Assembly: GCA_036351435.1 (NCBI GenBank)
Contig: JAZBPA010000321.1
Coordinates: 1-35,889, forward strand
From: JAAUQA01 sp036351435
Lineage (GTDB): Bacteria > Pseudomonadota > Gammaproteobacteria > Competibacterales > Competibacteraceae
Direction: 5' to 3'
DNA length: 35,889 nucleotides
Below the pieces are notes generated by a model that was not told the DNA's origin, did not search any database, and saw only the letters and a list, made by a program, of their open reading frames with translations. Shown in pieces: positions 8,432 through 17,454 of the stretch (position 1 is the first letter of the stretch; each line of letters begins with the position of its first letter). The position numbers and the translations under genes are program-made.

Positions 8432-9628
8432 TCAGACATCTGGATGTTCCTGGACTGTGTTCGAAAGGACTTCCAAGACCTTGCGCGGTTCTAGTTTTCC
8501 TTTGAAGAATAACACTGGCCCGCGAATGTCCCGGATATCGTCTTCGCCCACATTTAACCGATCAGAAACTGCCAGAATCAAATTCGCCATATCAGCTCGC
8601 TTGATTTTATCCAGCTTGCGCCGCAAATAATCGGGATGCCAAAACCCCATGATTTCAATATGCACGATACGCCCATCGGGATGGCGCAGGGCAAAATCTG
8701 GCACAAAAACCGTACCCTTAAGATCGACAATTTCCACTTCCCGTTCCAGTTCCCAAGGGGTTTTCAGTTTTTGCCAACGTTCAGCGAAAGACTGCTCCAA
8801 CAGGCTATCATAAGCGGCTGGCGGTGCATGATGGGAGCGGAGTCGGGATTGTTCAGAAGTTAACTGATAAGTCGCCTCCTTTCCGCTCACATTCACCACT
8901 GCTTGCATTTCCCAGCGGGTGATGTGGAGCAACGCCGGCAGAAAAATCGCCATTTTGATTCCGTAACGCCGGGTTTGCCGGAACAAGCTGGCGGGACCGT
9001 CTACATAGACCTGATAGCCATCTTCAAGATTACCTTCCACAGCGTACATCAAACCATGGAACTTCAAACGGTGAAACAACCGCCGATATTCTCCCGGCAC
9101 GTTGCGATGAGCGATTACGCGCAGGTACAAGGCTGAATACAGCAACCCCTGAGCTTGGGCTAAGTTATAGCGATCCATCAGAGTGTCGGGTGTGAAATCC
9201 GGCAACACTGAAAGTACATGCCGTTCCGGTAAATCGGCATACAAAGCATCGCGCAGTTGTTCGGGTTCCAGCCTATATTTTTCCGATAGGCTGCGTAACA
9301 CGCAAAGTGCTTGCTCTTCCCCATAGCCGCGTTCAGACGCTAAGGTGAATACCTCGGATCTGAACTGTTCCGGTTCCAGCTCAGGAACGGCCAGGACAAA
9401 TTGCGCATCGGCCAATGCTAAATGGGTAAATCCCCTGACAATGCGATAATCCGGTGAGTCGCCTTCCAATGCCCGCAACGCGTACTGTAATTCACCGCGA
9501 GTTTTATGCAGATGGGCGGTGATGAGTTGCAACACTTTATCAGCCCAATGTTGCTGTTCTTTCTTGAGGAAACGCGGATAAACCTGGGCACCACGCCGAT
9601 TGGATAAGAGGAGATCGGAAGGGAGCAT
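8432..9628 (-). CDS. DUF790/Bax1-like nuclease
   Basis: This 398-residue protein matches the DUF790 family (COG3372). Its archaeal member Bax1 is the structure-specific nuclease partner of the XPB helicase in DNA repair. The family hallmarks visible are LPSDLLLSNRRG-like N-terminal basics and a C-terminal PD-(D/E)XK-type core: VFVPDF (307-312, Asp311), then HIEIMGFW (323-330, Glu325), then YLRRKLDKIKRA with candidate catalytic lysines. No XPB-type helicase is present in the window. The gene instead sits three bases after the tilS stop, as the last gene of accA-tilS-DUF790. A role in DNA cleavage or repair is inferred from the family only. Confidence 0.8.
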   Translation of the reverse strand: MLPSDLLLSNRRGAQVYPRFLKKEQQHWADKVLQLITAHLHKTRGELQYALRALEGDSPDYRIVRGFTHLALADAQFVLAVPELEPEQFRSEVFTLASERGYGEEQALCVLRSLSEKYRLEPEQLRDALYADLPERHVLSVLPDFTPDTLMDRYNLAQAQGLLYSALYLRVIAHRNVPGEYRRLFHRLKFHGLMYAVEGNLEDGYQVYVDGPASLFRQTRRYGIKMAIFLPALLHITRWEMQAVVNVSGKEATYQLTSEQSRLRSHHAPPAAYDSLLEQSFAERWQKLKTPWELEREVEIVDLKGTVFVPDFALRHPDGRIVHIEIMGFWHPDYLRRKLDKIKRADMANLILAVSDRLNVGEDDIRDIRGPVLFFKGKLEPRKVLEVLSNTVQEHPDV

Positions 9629-9631
9629 GAA

Positions 9632-10981
9632 TTATGAATCGATGTGCCGGCGTAGCGGACTGAATTCCAAAACAAAGCCCTGTTCATCAGGTGTGGCGGC
9701 AGAACCCGCAGCCACCCATATCCCCACTACAGCTGCCAAGTGATCATTTGCAAACAGCAATGGTAACCGATCCCGTTCCCAGGGCGGCATAGCGATATCC
9801 TGCAGAAGTTTCTTAAGCGTCTGAGATTGTCGGCGGCTAACCGGGCGTAACCGCTCACCACCCTGACGCAAACGTAGAGTCAGCGATGCATTCGCTAGTG
9901 CTGTCGGACTGAGGCCCTGGCCTTGCACAAAGCGCCCCCGGACTGTCCCCACACCAAGCATAAGCCACTCAGCCTGTTCAGGCACCAAGGTGATTAATTG
10001 TTGCTTATCTAAAGGCGGTAGCGGTGGCATCGCATACAGCTGGTCCCGGTAGCGCCGCACTTCGCAACCCGGCCAATGGATTAATGGTTGACGGTCACGG
10101 TGTACCGCTATGGCATCGTGCAGAATATGTTCAAGATGGATGGCTCTCGGCGGAGGTAACCTCAACCGTTGGAACCAACGTTTTAATAAATTGCGTTGAC
10201 GGGGCTCGTCCAGAGAGCGTAGCGCCGGAATGTTCAAACAATCGACTTGTTCGCCACTGACTGCTTGCAAGTCCTGGTCAGCCAAGTCATGGAGTAAAGC
10301 GCTAGATTCAGCGCACAAGCGGGCAGAACGCGCTAAGGTGTGCGTGACTGCTGGCCAACGCGCTTTAATCTGCGGGAGTAAGCTATGACGCAGATAATTA
10401 CGATCCAGTGACTGATCAAAATTACTGGTATCGTCCACCCAGCGCAGACTATGGGAGTGTGCATAGGTCAGAATTTCCGTACGTTTAGCTTGTAGTAGCG
10501 GTCGCCACAACCAACCTCGCCCCAGTCTGGTAGACACCGGCATCGCGGCCAACCCAGCTGGACCGGCTCCTCGGAACAGTTGCAATAGCAAAGTTTCAGC
10601 TTGGTCATCCTGATGGTGCCCTGTCAACAGCGCATCATGTTCCTGCAATAGCTCGGTAAGAGCGGCATAACGTGCATGACGGGCTGCTGCCTCAGGACTG
10701 ACGCCGGGATTAGGCTGGGCGCTGCATGCTAACGTCTTGAAGACCACGCCAAGGGCTTGGCATACCGCTTGACACTGCTGTCCCCATTGTGCGGAAGCTA
10801 GGTGTAAACCGTGATCGACATAAATCGCCGCCAATTCCCGATAACCTAAACGAGGTCGTTGAGTTGCCAGCAAGTGCAGTAACACATGAGAGTCCACACC
10901 GCCGCTGTAGCCCACCCATAATCGTTGGGTTCTGGGGTGAGCGGCAAGTAAACTATCTAAGGTAGCAAGGGTGAGACTCAG
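9632..10981 (-). CDS. tilS: tRNA(Ile)-lysidine synthetase, probable CTG start
   Basis: TilS modifies C34 of the CAU-anticodon tRNA(Ile) with lysine, using ATP, so that it reads AUA. The PP-loop SGGVDS is near residues 26-31, followed by IYVDHGLH, LLTGHHQDDQAET and RNYLRHSLLP. C-terminal TilS substrate-binding domains contain RRQSQTLKKLLQD. The first ATG/GTG/TTG in frame is GTG at 10915, immediately before the PP-loop, which would remove the first strand. In-frame sequence continues upstream with normal TilS N-terminal character (LTLATLDSLLAAHPRTQRLWV) to a CTG at 10981. A GGAAAGGA lies seven bases before it. The resulting 449 residues is the usual family length. It lies 17 bases after accA. 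Confidence 0.93.
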   Translation of the reverse strand: MSLTLATLDSLLAAHPRTQRLWVGYSGGVDSHVLLHLLATQRPRLGYRELAAIYVDHGLHLASAQWGQQCQAVCQALGVVFKTLACSAQPNPGVSPEAAARHARYAALTELLQEHDALLTGHHQDDQAETLLLQLFRGAGPAGLAAMPVSTRLGRGWLWRPLLQAKRTEILTYAHSHSLRWVDDTSNFDQSLDRNYLRHSLLPQIKARWPAVTHTLARSARLCAESSALLHDLADQDLQAVSGEQVDCLNIPALRSLDEPRQRNLLKRWFQRLRLPPPRAIHLEHILHDAIAVHRDRQPLIHWPGCEVRRYRDQLYAMPPLPPLDKQQLITLVPEQAEWLMLGVGTVRGRFVQGQGLSPTALANASLTLRLRQGGERLRPVSRRQSQTLKKLLQDIAMPPWERDRLPLLFANDHLAAVVGIWVAAGSAATPDEQGFVLEFSPLRRHIDS

Positions 10982-10996
10982 CGGGTCATCCTTTCC
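10978..10996 (-). promoter_or_regulatory. tilS ribosome binding site with overlapping mini-ORF
   Basis: GGAAAGGA (10996-10989) precedes the proposed CTG start at 10981 by seven bases. The same stretch contains ATG-ACC-CGC-TGA (10989-10978), a three-codon frame overlapping the CTG in another register. Either the CTG is the true initiator, perhaps with re-initiation after the mini-ORF, or a single-base difference has put an original ATG start out of frame. Confidence 0.55.
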
Positions 10997-10998
10997 GG

Positions 10999-11955
10999 TT
11001 ACTCTTTGAAAACGCCGGGCTTCATTAAACGCTGATAACGTTGTTCCACTAAATCATCTGGGCTCAACAGGCTGAGTTCCTGCAAGGTGTCGACCAAAGC
11101 GGTCTTGAGTCGTTCGGCCATTTGCACCGTATCACGGTGGGCGCCTCCCAACGGTTCTTCCACAATACTATCAATCAGGCCAAGCTGTTTTAAACGGGTT
11201 GAGGTAATACCCATCGCGGCAGCGGCATCCGCAGCTCTATCGGCACTGTTCCAGAGAATTGCAGCACATCCTTCTGGGGAAATGACCGAGTAGGTGCTGT
11301 ACTGTAGCATCATCAGTCGATCACCTACGCCAATGGCTAGCGCGCCACCAGAACCACCCTCGCCGATCACTGTACAAATGATCGGAATACGTAATTGCGC
11401 CATCACGAATAGATTGCGGGCGATGGCTTCGCTTTGCCCCCGTTCCTCCGCGCCGATACCGGGATAAGCGCCTGGTGTATCGATAAACGTGATTAACGGC
11501 AGTTTAAATCGCTCGGCCATTTGCATTAATCGCAGCGCTTTGCGATACCCTTCTGGACGAGGCATACCGAAATTGCGGCGAATTTTGTCTTTGGTATCGC
11601 GACCTTTCTGATGACCGATTACCATCACCGGTTGCCCAGCTAATCGCGCCAAGCCTCCCACGATCGCATGATCATCGGCAAAGGCGCGGTCTCCATGCAG
11701 CTCCTGGAAATCAGTAAAGATGCGTTCCATATAATCCAACGTGTAAGGACGCAGCGGATGGCGGGCGATTTGGGCAATTTGCCAAGAGGTTAAAGAGGCG
11801 AAAATAGACTCGGTTAATGCGCGACTTTTTCCCTCTAAGCGTGCCATTTCATCGCTGATATCAAGCTCTGTGTCATTGCACAGATGGCGAAGCTCGGTCA
11901 GTTTATCTTCTAATTCGGCGATCGGTTTTTCGAAGTCCAGGAAATTAGGATTCAT
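10999..11955 (-). CDS. accA: Acetyl-CoA carboxylase carboxyltransferase subunit alpha
   Basis: AccA with AccD transfers the carboxyl group from biotin-BCCP to acetyl-CoA to make malonyl-CoA for fatty acid synthesis. The product is 318 residues, the normal AccA length. The N-terminus FLDFEKPIAELEDKL is typical. Crotonase-fold blocks include FGMPRPEGYRKALRLM, TFIDTPGAYPG, EERGQSEAIARNL and GEGGSGGALAIGVGD, whose glycines form the oxyanion and CoA-binding loops, then YSVISPEGCAAILW. It is first in a minus-strand unit with tilS and the DUF790 gene. The accA-tilS neighbourhood is common in gammaproteobacteria. The Shine-Dalgarno before the ATG is weak. Confidence 0.97.
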   Translation of the reverse strand: MNPNFLDFEKPIAELEDKLTELRHLCNDTELDISDEMARLEGKSRALTESIFASLTSWQIAQIARHPLRPYTLDYMERIFTDFQELHGDRAFADDHAIVGGLARLAGQPVMVIGHQKGRDTKDKIRRNFGMPRPEGYRKALRLMQMAERFKLPLITFIDTPGAYPGIGAEERGQSEAIARNLFVMAQLRIPIICTVIGEGGSGGALAIGVGDRLMMLQYSTYSVISPEGCAAILWNSADRAADAAAAMGITSTRLKQLGLIDSIVEEPLGGAHRDTVQMAERLKTALVDTLQELSLLSPDDLVEQRYQRLMKPGVFKE

Positions 11956-12176
11956 AGTAATAATTGTCAGTGCCCGTCATAGGGCAATACTTGCTGAGGT
12001 AACCTAGTGTGTGGTGCAGAGCTATAAGGGATAAAGTGGAGACGGGTTTGGTGATTTTCAAGCTGGCAGGATGCAACGCCGGTGTCAGCATGGCATACTG
12101 CTTACGATATACAGCCTAACCGACAAACTCTTTAACTCCACCATTATTGATAGTAAACCAGCAGAGCGTAAACGGG

Positions 12177-13130
12177 ATGAGCACGGACAGAGCACTATTT
12201 ATGCGGCATTGTTACACGGCGTTTCTAGTTCTAATAACGGTTCTCAGCCTGACGGCTTGTCAGACACCGCCGCCACAACCTGAACAGCCAGTTGCGACAC
12301 CGGTTGAAGAAACCCTCACCGTCAAGGAATACATCAGACGAGGAGTCAGTTATCTGGAAGTCGGTAATGAAATCGACGCGCGGGAAGACTTTGTCAGCGC
12401 TCTGGAATTGGAACCCGAAAATAAAACAGCCGCGTTCATGCTGGAACAAATTGATGCCGATCCGCAGCAATATCTAGGCCGAGATTATTTTTCGTATACC
12501 GTCCGCCGAGGTCAGGTTCTGTCGACCATCGCCAAACGGTTTCTGGGTAACTCGCTCAAATTTTATATCTTGGCCCGTTATAACAACATTCCCAACCCGA
12601 GTGTTATCGAAGTCGGGCAAGTTCTTAAAATTCCCGGTAAATCAAGGCCCAAACCCCCACCGAGACCGGAAGTTGTCGAAGTTGTCGATGAGCCCAGCCC
12701 GGAAGAAACGATAACCACCACAGAACAGCCGATTGGGCCTGAAGAGCAAACTGTGGAAAACGAGTTTACTGAAATGGGTGAACAGGGTGAATTTACTCAA
12801 CCCTCAGTTATCGAACCGGAGGCTATAACCGACCTTGATCAGGAGAATGATCTTGAGCTCGATACACCTGTCGAGTCAGTCCCGCCGCCGGAACCGGAGC
12901 CAGTTGCCACTGTGGTGGAGTCACCGGTCACAACGCCGGAACCCGACCAACAATTGGTGGATCAGTACCACAAACAAGCCCTGATTTTATTCCGTGAGCA
13001 ACAGAACTTGTGCGGAGCGATAAGGGCCTGGGATAGGGTACTGGCTTTGGATCCAGGTCATGTTTCGGCATTAACCTGGAAAGACAAAGCTCAACGGATG
13101 GCAAATAAACTGGATCAGCCCTGTCGTTAG
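12177..13130 (+). CDS. Lipoprotein with TPR and LysM domains
   Basis: This is a predicted envelope lipoprotein. The N-terminus MSTDRALFMRHCY leads to a hydrophobic stretch ending in the lipobox LTAC. A TPR-like helix pair follows (about residues 45-80, YLEVGNEIDAREDFVSALELEP). Then comes a LysM domain (about 90-140, YTVRRGQVLSTIAKRFLG to VGQVLKIPG), which binds peptidoglycan glycan strands. A long Pro/Glu-rich linker ends in a second TPR-like repeat (AIRAWDRVLALDPGH). The start at 12177 was preferred over a longer frame because it gives a normal lipoprotein signal; ATG at 12201 is an alternative. It converges on the HAMP gene with 30 bases between them. A role in cell-wall organisation is inferred. 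Confidence 0.8.
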   Translation: MSTDRALFMRHCYTAFLVLITVLSLTACQTPPPQPEQPVATPVEETLTVKEYIRRGVSYLEVGNEIDAREDFVSALELEPENKTAAFMLEQIDADPQQYLGRDYFSYTVRRGQVLSTIAKRFLGNSLKFYILARYNNIPNPSVIEVGQVLKIPGKSRPKPPPRPEVVEVVDEPSPEETITTTEQPIGPEEQTVENEFTEMGEQGEFTQPSVIEPEAITDLDQENDLELDTPVESVPPPEPEPVATVVESPVTTPEPDQQLVDQYHKQALILFREQQNLCGAIRAWDRVLALDPGHVSALTWKDKAQRMANKLDQPCR

Positions 13131-13160
13131 ATTGTACTGTCAGCCAAGTCAGCTTTAGCG

Positions 13161-14132
13161 TTACTTCGAGCCGTCGGCAAACGGATTATTAGGGATTTTT
13201 GTGCTACGCCGCCGCAGTTCGGCAATATCGACGGTTTTCGTCGCGTCATCTTCGACGATTGGGGCTATATCGGCGACAGAGGGCATGAGTTTGACCTCAG
13301 GACCGGAAGTCAAGGTGATTTCAGATTGCTGTAAAAATTCGGCAATCTGATTATACGTGTTGTAAATTGACCTGACGTCATTCGGACCCCGTTCGGTAAT
13401 CCGGCACTCATAGCGTCCCCAAGCCATCTCCTGCAAGGCGCGATCAAGCACCTTCAATGGTTTATCCAGTCGCGTGCTGGCGGCATAAGCCAGCGTTACC
13501 ATGCTAATCAAAACAACGAGCCCTAACAGAAACAGGGTGGTCGGTATAGCCTGATTATGCGACGACTTGACCAACCCCAGTTGCACCCGGCCAATCTCCG
13601 CCCGTTGAAATAACAGCGGCACTTCGAAATGCAGTAATACTCGATCGGGCAAATTGGTTTGATAGATAAGAGTAGGCCCGCGCTCACTCAATAACGTGGC
13701 ATTTTCAGGGCTCGCATAGTTTTGTCCCACTTGGTTGGGATTCGTGCTGCCCCGGATGATGCCCTGATGATCGGTAATATTCAGATAGCCAATCACCTGG
13801 TCCCGATTAATACTCTCGACGATGGTCTGCAAGCCCACCCAATCTTCCAGTAACACCGCATCAGCGTTTTCCACTGCGATAAATCGGGCTAACGATCCGC
13901 CAAAATCGAGACTTAGCTCGATTTGAGCGCGCGTGTGTTGCTGATTAAGCAACATAGCACCTGCACCCATAATTAATATGGCGATGCCTGCCGCCAACAA
14001 CATCCATCTCACGTATACCGGGGGGGCACTCAGTAACTTAGTCAGGATTCCAGACTGTTGAGCGCCTACTTCGTCAGCTGTTGCTTCAGCCGTGGCGCCG
14101 CGTGCGTGCGCTTTTTTCTTGATATCCGCCAT
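13161..14132 (-). CDS. Membrane sensor-like protein with HAMP, no output domain
   Basis: A 323-residue inner-membrane protein. After a basic cytoplasmic N-terminus there is one membrane helix (about 43-65, WMLLAAGIAILIMGAGAMLL). A periplasmic segment of about 125 residues resembles a single Cache-type sensor (IGYLNITDHQGIIRGSTN). A second membrane helix follows (TTLFLLGLVVLISMVTLAYA), then a HAMP domain (DKPLKVLDRALQEMAWGRYE). Only about 60 further residues follow, with no kinase, methyl-accepting, GGDEF or cyclase domain. It may modulate a partner or be a degenerate receptor. The ATG at 14132 follows GGGAAG at a suitable distance; a GTG 24 bases upstream is less likely. Confidence 0.65.
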   Translation of the reverse strand: MADIKKKAHARGATAEATADEVGAQQSGILTKLLSAPPVYVRWMLLAAGIAILIMGAGAMLLNQQHTRAQIELSLDFGGSLARFIAVENADAVLLEDWVGLQTIVESINRDQVIGYLNITDHQGIIRGSTNPNQVGQNYASPENATLLSERGPTLIYQTNLPDRVLLHFEVPLLFQRAEIGRVQLGLVKSSHNQAIPTTLFLLGLVVLISMVTLAYAASTRLDKPLKVLDRALQEMAWGRYECRITERGPNDVRSIYNTYNQIAEFLQQSEITLTSGPEVKLMPSVADIAPIVEDDATKTVDIAELRRRSTKIPNNPFADGSK

Positions 14133-14499
14133 ATTTCGAATCTTCCCCACAATCACCCTGTCAAGAGGTATTGTAACGCGGTAAATCTTGTGCGCTACTT
14201 AATTAGTTGGAGAGTGAAGGTTGCTCTTGCCACTGACTAATGGTTAACATGAGCCCGCTAAACACTGACTGGTCTCGATAAAAAGGACTTTTTTCTAATC
14301 CGCTCATAACCATCTGAGCATCAACTACAGCATGCAGCTGACGACAATTTAATGTTGGCACCAGCATGAACTGGCCGGTTTTTTCTTCCTTTGCAGGGTT
14401 GTTTTATAAACCGTTATCTCGACTGGGATCCAACACTTCAGTTGTAGAAATGGCTTGATTCTGTGAGGGGCTCCATTCCTCAAACGACTAGAGGAGGCT
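14133..14499. other. Intergenic region, divergent HAMP gene / BCCT gene
   Basis: This gap of about 370 bases separates divergently transcribed genes and must carry both promoters. I see no convincing coding frame, no RNA gene and no clear -35/-10 pair. Several short T-rich runs occur near 14290 and 14380, without a stable hairpin in front of them. Confidence 0.5.
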
Positions 14500-14505
14500 A
14501 TGCCT

Positions 14506-16086
14506 ATGAGCAACGGCACTATCTCTGACCCCTACGTCTCCGACTACGAAGTCGGTCAAGACAACCTCGAACTATTCGGCATGGATCTGCACAACCCAGT
14601 GTTTTTCTTGAGCGCTGTCCTGATCCTTACGTTCGTCATCGGTACGTTATTATTTCCCCAAGATGCCAAAGTCATGCTGGAGGGCGCCCGGACTTGGTCT
14701 ATAGAAAACTTCGATTGGCTGTTTACTTGGTCGGCCAATTTATTTGTGGTGTTCTGCCTAGCCCTTATCGTCATGCCATTGGGTTCTATCCGGATTGGTG
14801 GCGAAGAAGCCACACCTGAGTTTTCTACCCTATCGTGGTTCGCTATGTTGTTTGCCGCTGGTATGGGTATCGGTCTGATGTTTTGGAGCGTCGCCGAACC
14901 CGTGGCGTATTACACGGATTGGTACGGCACCCCGCTCAACGTAGCACCGAACACCCCGGAAGCTGCGGCTGCAGCGATGGGTGCAACCATGTTCCATTGG
15001 GGACTGCACCCCTGGGCAATTTATGCCTTGGTGGGATTGTCGCTGGCCTTTTTTGCCTTTAATAAAGGCATGCCGCTCACCATACGCTCAGTCTTTTACC
15101 CGTTACTGGGCGAACGCTGTTGGGGCTGGGCTGGTCATCTGATTGATCTGCTGGCCGTACTGGCGACTATTTTCGGACTTGCCACCTCATTGGGGCTAGG
15201 CGCTCAGCAGGCTGCCGGCGGTCTGCATTTTCTGTTCGATATCCCCAATACGCTGAATGTACAAATCGCCATCATTGTAGCCGTGACCAGTGTCGCTATT
15301 TTCTCGGTAGTTCGGGGAATAGACGGTGGGGTTAAGTTGCTCAGCAACATCAATATGGGATTAGCGTTATTGTTGTTGTTATTCGTTTTGGTGTTGGGCC
15401 AGGGTTTAGGCCTGTTCAGCGGAATTGCGACGACGACGTCGGCCTATTTGCAGAACTTGTTACCACTGTCCAACTCCTTTGGGCGAGAAGATACGACCTG
15501 GTTTCATGGTTGGACCATCTTCTACTGGGCTTGGTGGATTTCCTGGTCGCCCTTCGTTGGGATGTTTATCGCCCGCATCTCCAAGGGGCGTACCGTGCGC
15601 CAGTTTGTAACGGCAGTCTTGCTGGTTCCGACCGTGGTCACTATTGTTTGGATGACCGCTTTCGGTGGTACCGGGCTTGATCAGGTGCGCGGTGGCGTTG
15701 GGGAATTAGCTAACGGTATCTCCGATGTATCACTTGCCATGTTCCACATGTTGGAGAACTTGCCGCTGACCCAAATCACCTCCTTTATGGGCATCGTGCT
15801 GGTGCTGGTGTTTTTCGTTACTTCATCGGATTCCGGCTCACTGGTCATCGACAGTATTACTGCTGGTGGTAAAGTCGATGCACCCGTCCCGCAACGCATT
15901 TTCTGGGCAACTCTGGAAGGCTTGATTGCCGCCACGTTGTTGTTCGGGGGTGGTGCAGAGGCTCTCAAGGCACTTCAAGCTGGTGCGATCACCGTAGGCT
16001 TGCCGTTCACTGTGGTGTTGCTGTTGATGTGTGTCAGCCTGTACATGGGCTTGTCCGCAGAACGCAAATTATTAGTAACCGCTTAG
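14506..16086 (+). CDS. BCCT family betaine/carnitine/choline transporter
   Basis: A twelve-helix secondary transporter of the BCCT family, which imports glycine betaine or related trimethylammonium compounds, usually with Na+ or H+, for osmoprotection. The family blocks are GMGIGLMFWSVAEP (about 118-131), the Trp-rich segment FYWAWWISWSPFVGMF, ARISKGRTVRQF and VFFVTSSDSGS. The protein ends just after the last helix, without the long C-terminal osmosensing tail of BetP. The ATG at 14506 is preferred to that at 14500, because the strong AGAGGAGG then lies at a normal spacing. It is a single gene with its own terminator and no choline-oxidising neighbours, so uptake of a ready-made osmolyte is the simplest reading. 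Confidence 0.92.
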   Translation: MSNGTISDPYVSDYEVGQDNLELFGMDLHNPVFFLSAVLILTFVIGTLLFPQDAKVMLEGARTWSIENFDWLFTWSANLFVVFCLALIVMPLGSIRIGGEEATPEFSTLSWFAMLFAAGMGIGLMFWSVAEPVAYYTDWYGTPLNVAPNTPEAAAAAMGATMFHWGLHPWAIYALVGLSLAFFAFNKGMPLTIRSVFYPLLGERCWGWAGHLIDLLAVLATIFGLATSLGLGAQQAAGGLHFLFDIPNTLNVQIAIIVAVTSVAIFSVVRGIDGGVKLLSNINMGLALLLLLFVLVLGQGLGLFSGIATTTSAYLQNLLPLSNSFGREDTTWFHGWTIFYWAWWISWSPFVGMFIARISKGRTVRQFVTAVLLVPTVVTIVWMTAFGGTGLDQVRGGVGELANGISDVSLAMFHMLENLPLTQITSFMGIVLVLVFFVTSSDSGSLVIDSITAGGKVDAPVPQRIFWATLEGLIAATLLFGGGAEALKALQAGAITVGLPFTVVLLLMCVSLYMGLSAERKLLVTA

Positions 16087-16102
16087 TCAGATCTGACTCG
16101 AC

Positions 16103-16139
16103 GCTGACTATCGTACTCCAGTGCGGTAGTCAGCCTTTT
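16103..16139 (+). terminator. Rho-independent terminator of the BCCT gene
   Basis: GCTGACTA (16103-16110) pairs exactly with TAGTCAGC (16127-16134). The pairing continues inward through six more pairs (two of them wobbles) to a TCCA loop, and CTTTTA follows. It begins 16 bases after the transporter stop. Confidence 0.85.
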
Positions 16140-16161
16140 ATAGGCATGTACAGGGTAACCA

Positions 16162-16600
16162 CTAACTCTCCAGCTGGTCGGTGTGCTCAAATTCCCAAGC
16201 CCCGTCCAGATGCCTACCTTGTGCCGCTACATTCAGAAAACTGCTGATTGTCCGCAACATCGCCTTATCTTCTGCACACACGACGACAAATGAATGCTCT
16301 TCCGCGAACTCGTTAATCGGCACCATCAACACTTGCTCGTATAGCGATACCGACCCGTCTAAAGCGATCGACACACCAAGCCCGTGGACTACCGCTTCCA
16401 ACATCATCTCATAGCTGGTGGTGGTAAAGGTGTTAGTGGGTTTTAGGCGAATTTCGTTGAATTTCTTATCCACTTGGATTTTACAATCGAAGACACGATT
16501 CCCGGCAGCCACGAGCCACCGGCTAATGCTATCGCCTTAATCGAAGAAGATCAGATAGTCATTCATACCCATGACTATATGGATGCCTCCCCCAAATTCA
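16162..16600 (-). pseudogene. Remnant of a LysR-type regulator (effector domain)
   Basis: The open part (16162-16536) encodes the C-terminal half of a LysR effector-binding domain, probably GcvA-like. It shows SISRWLVAAGN, then EMMLEAVVHGLGVSIAL, the usual LysR loop before the last strand, then SFVVVCAED. Just upstream, in the same frame, is a TAA at 16539-16537. Beyond it there is still LysR-like text (DYLIFFD), so the frame appears to have been broken by a stop. No helix-turn-helix DNA-binding domain can be found before 16671. The gene is therefore truncated and probably inactive. It may once have regulated a neighbouring gene. The upstream limit is approximate. Confidence 0.55.
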
Positions 16601-16671
16601 GTATGGGTAGCTGGCGTTGGGAAGAATGGAATCAACAAAAAGACCAAGCCACAGCATAAAACAGCGCTTGA

Positions 16672-17328
16672 TCAGGGTAAGGCGGCAGCGGTTTGCACGG
16701 GCAGTCCCAAACGCATGGCTTGAACCAGCAATGTTTCTTCGGTTGGCCTAGCGGAGAACGGATAGCCGCTGGCCCGCATAGCCCCGGCTGTCCAAACATG
16801 GCAGGTGTTGAACATATGAAATTTGCCATTGGCCGGGTAAAATTTACTTAACCCGTACAATCCCGGCCCCAGCGCCGGTGCTCGCGGCATGTCCGCTCGA
16901 TCAATACTGTCGTGGAGATAGTGGGCAAGCTGTTCCATGGCAGTGGGCGATACCCTGAACTCGACGATGTTAATCCCAGCAAAATATTGGGTAACCGGAT
17001 CATTAAAACCCACCATGTGTACGACGCTGGCAGTTGGCAAGAACGCCGCTTTCAACGCAGCCCATAGATCAATACCGCGCGCTTGATAGAAATCCCGATC
17101 GCCCCAACCTATTTCAAGATAGCGGTTATTCGGAAAGTCGGCGCGTTCCGGCAACGCGAACGACGGCAAATCAGAAACCTGTAGCACAATCCCCGAATGC
17201 CATCCGTTATGAACTAGATAAATCGTTTTGCTGGGTGTATCCGGCGGCAATGAGTCTATTATGATCGATGGGCTTCCAGCACAAGCCCCGCATAGAGCAA
17301 TGACGATCAATAACGTTATGTGTCTCAT
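16672..17328 (-). CDS. DUF2459 family lipoprotein
   Basis: This 218-residue protein matches DUF2459 (TIGR02117, first noticed near urease genes). It has a lipoprotein signal ending in ALCGAC. Conserved blocks are IYLVHNGWHSGIVL (about 41-54), YLEIGWGDRDFYQA (about 70-83) and FHMFNTCHVWTA (about 170-181). The invariant-looking His, Asp and Cys-His residues suggest a thiol or hydrolase-like fold, but no activity is established for the family. No urease gene is present here. It is transcribed alone, towards the decayed LysR gene. Confidence 0.85.
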   Translation of the reverse strand: MRHITLLIVIALCGACAGSPSIIIDSLPPDTPSKTIYLVHNGWHSGIVLQVSDLPSFALPERADFPNNRYLEIGWGDRDFYQARGIDLWAALKAAFLPTASVVHMVGFNDPVTQYFAGINIVEFRVSPTAMEQLAHYLHDSIDRADMPRAPALGPGLYGLSKFYPANGKFHMFNTCHVWTAGAMRASGYPFSARPTEETLLVQAMRLGLPVQTAAALP

Positions 17329-17454
17329 CGCAGATAGTCCAATGATTGATCAGGACCGACAGACTTTGTGATCAATTCGTGAGATTTTCAAGATAGCGCT
17401 GTGATTTTTTAGGCCGAACATGGAAGCGACAGTTACAACCAGGAGAAAAGAACC

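Noticed and set aside
16474..16659. 61-codon plus-strand frame between the LysR remnant and the DUF2459 gene
   Set aside because: No ribosome site or family resemblance; it lies opposite the decayed LysR gene, so it is probably a shadow.
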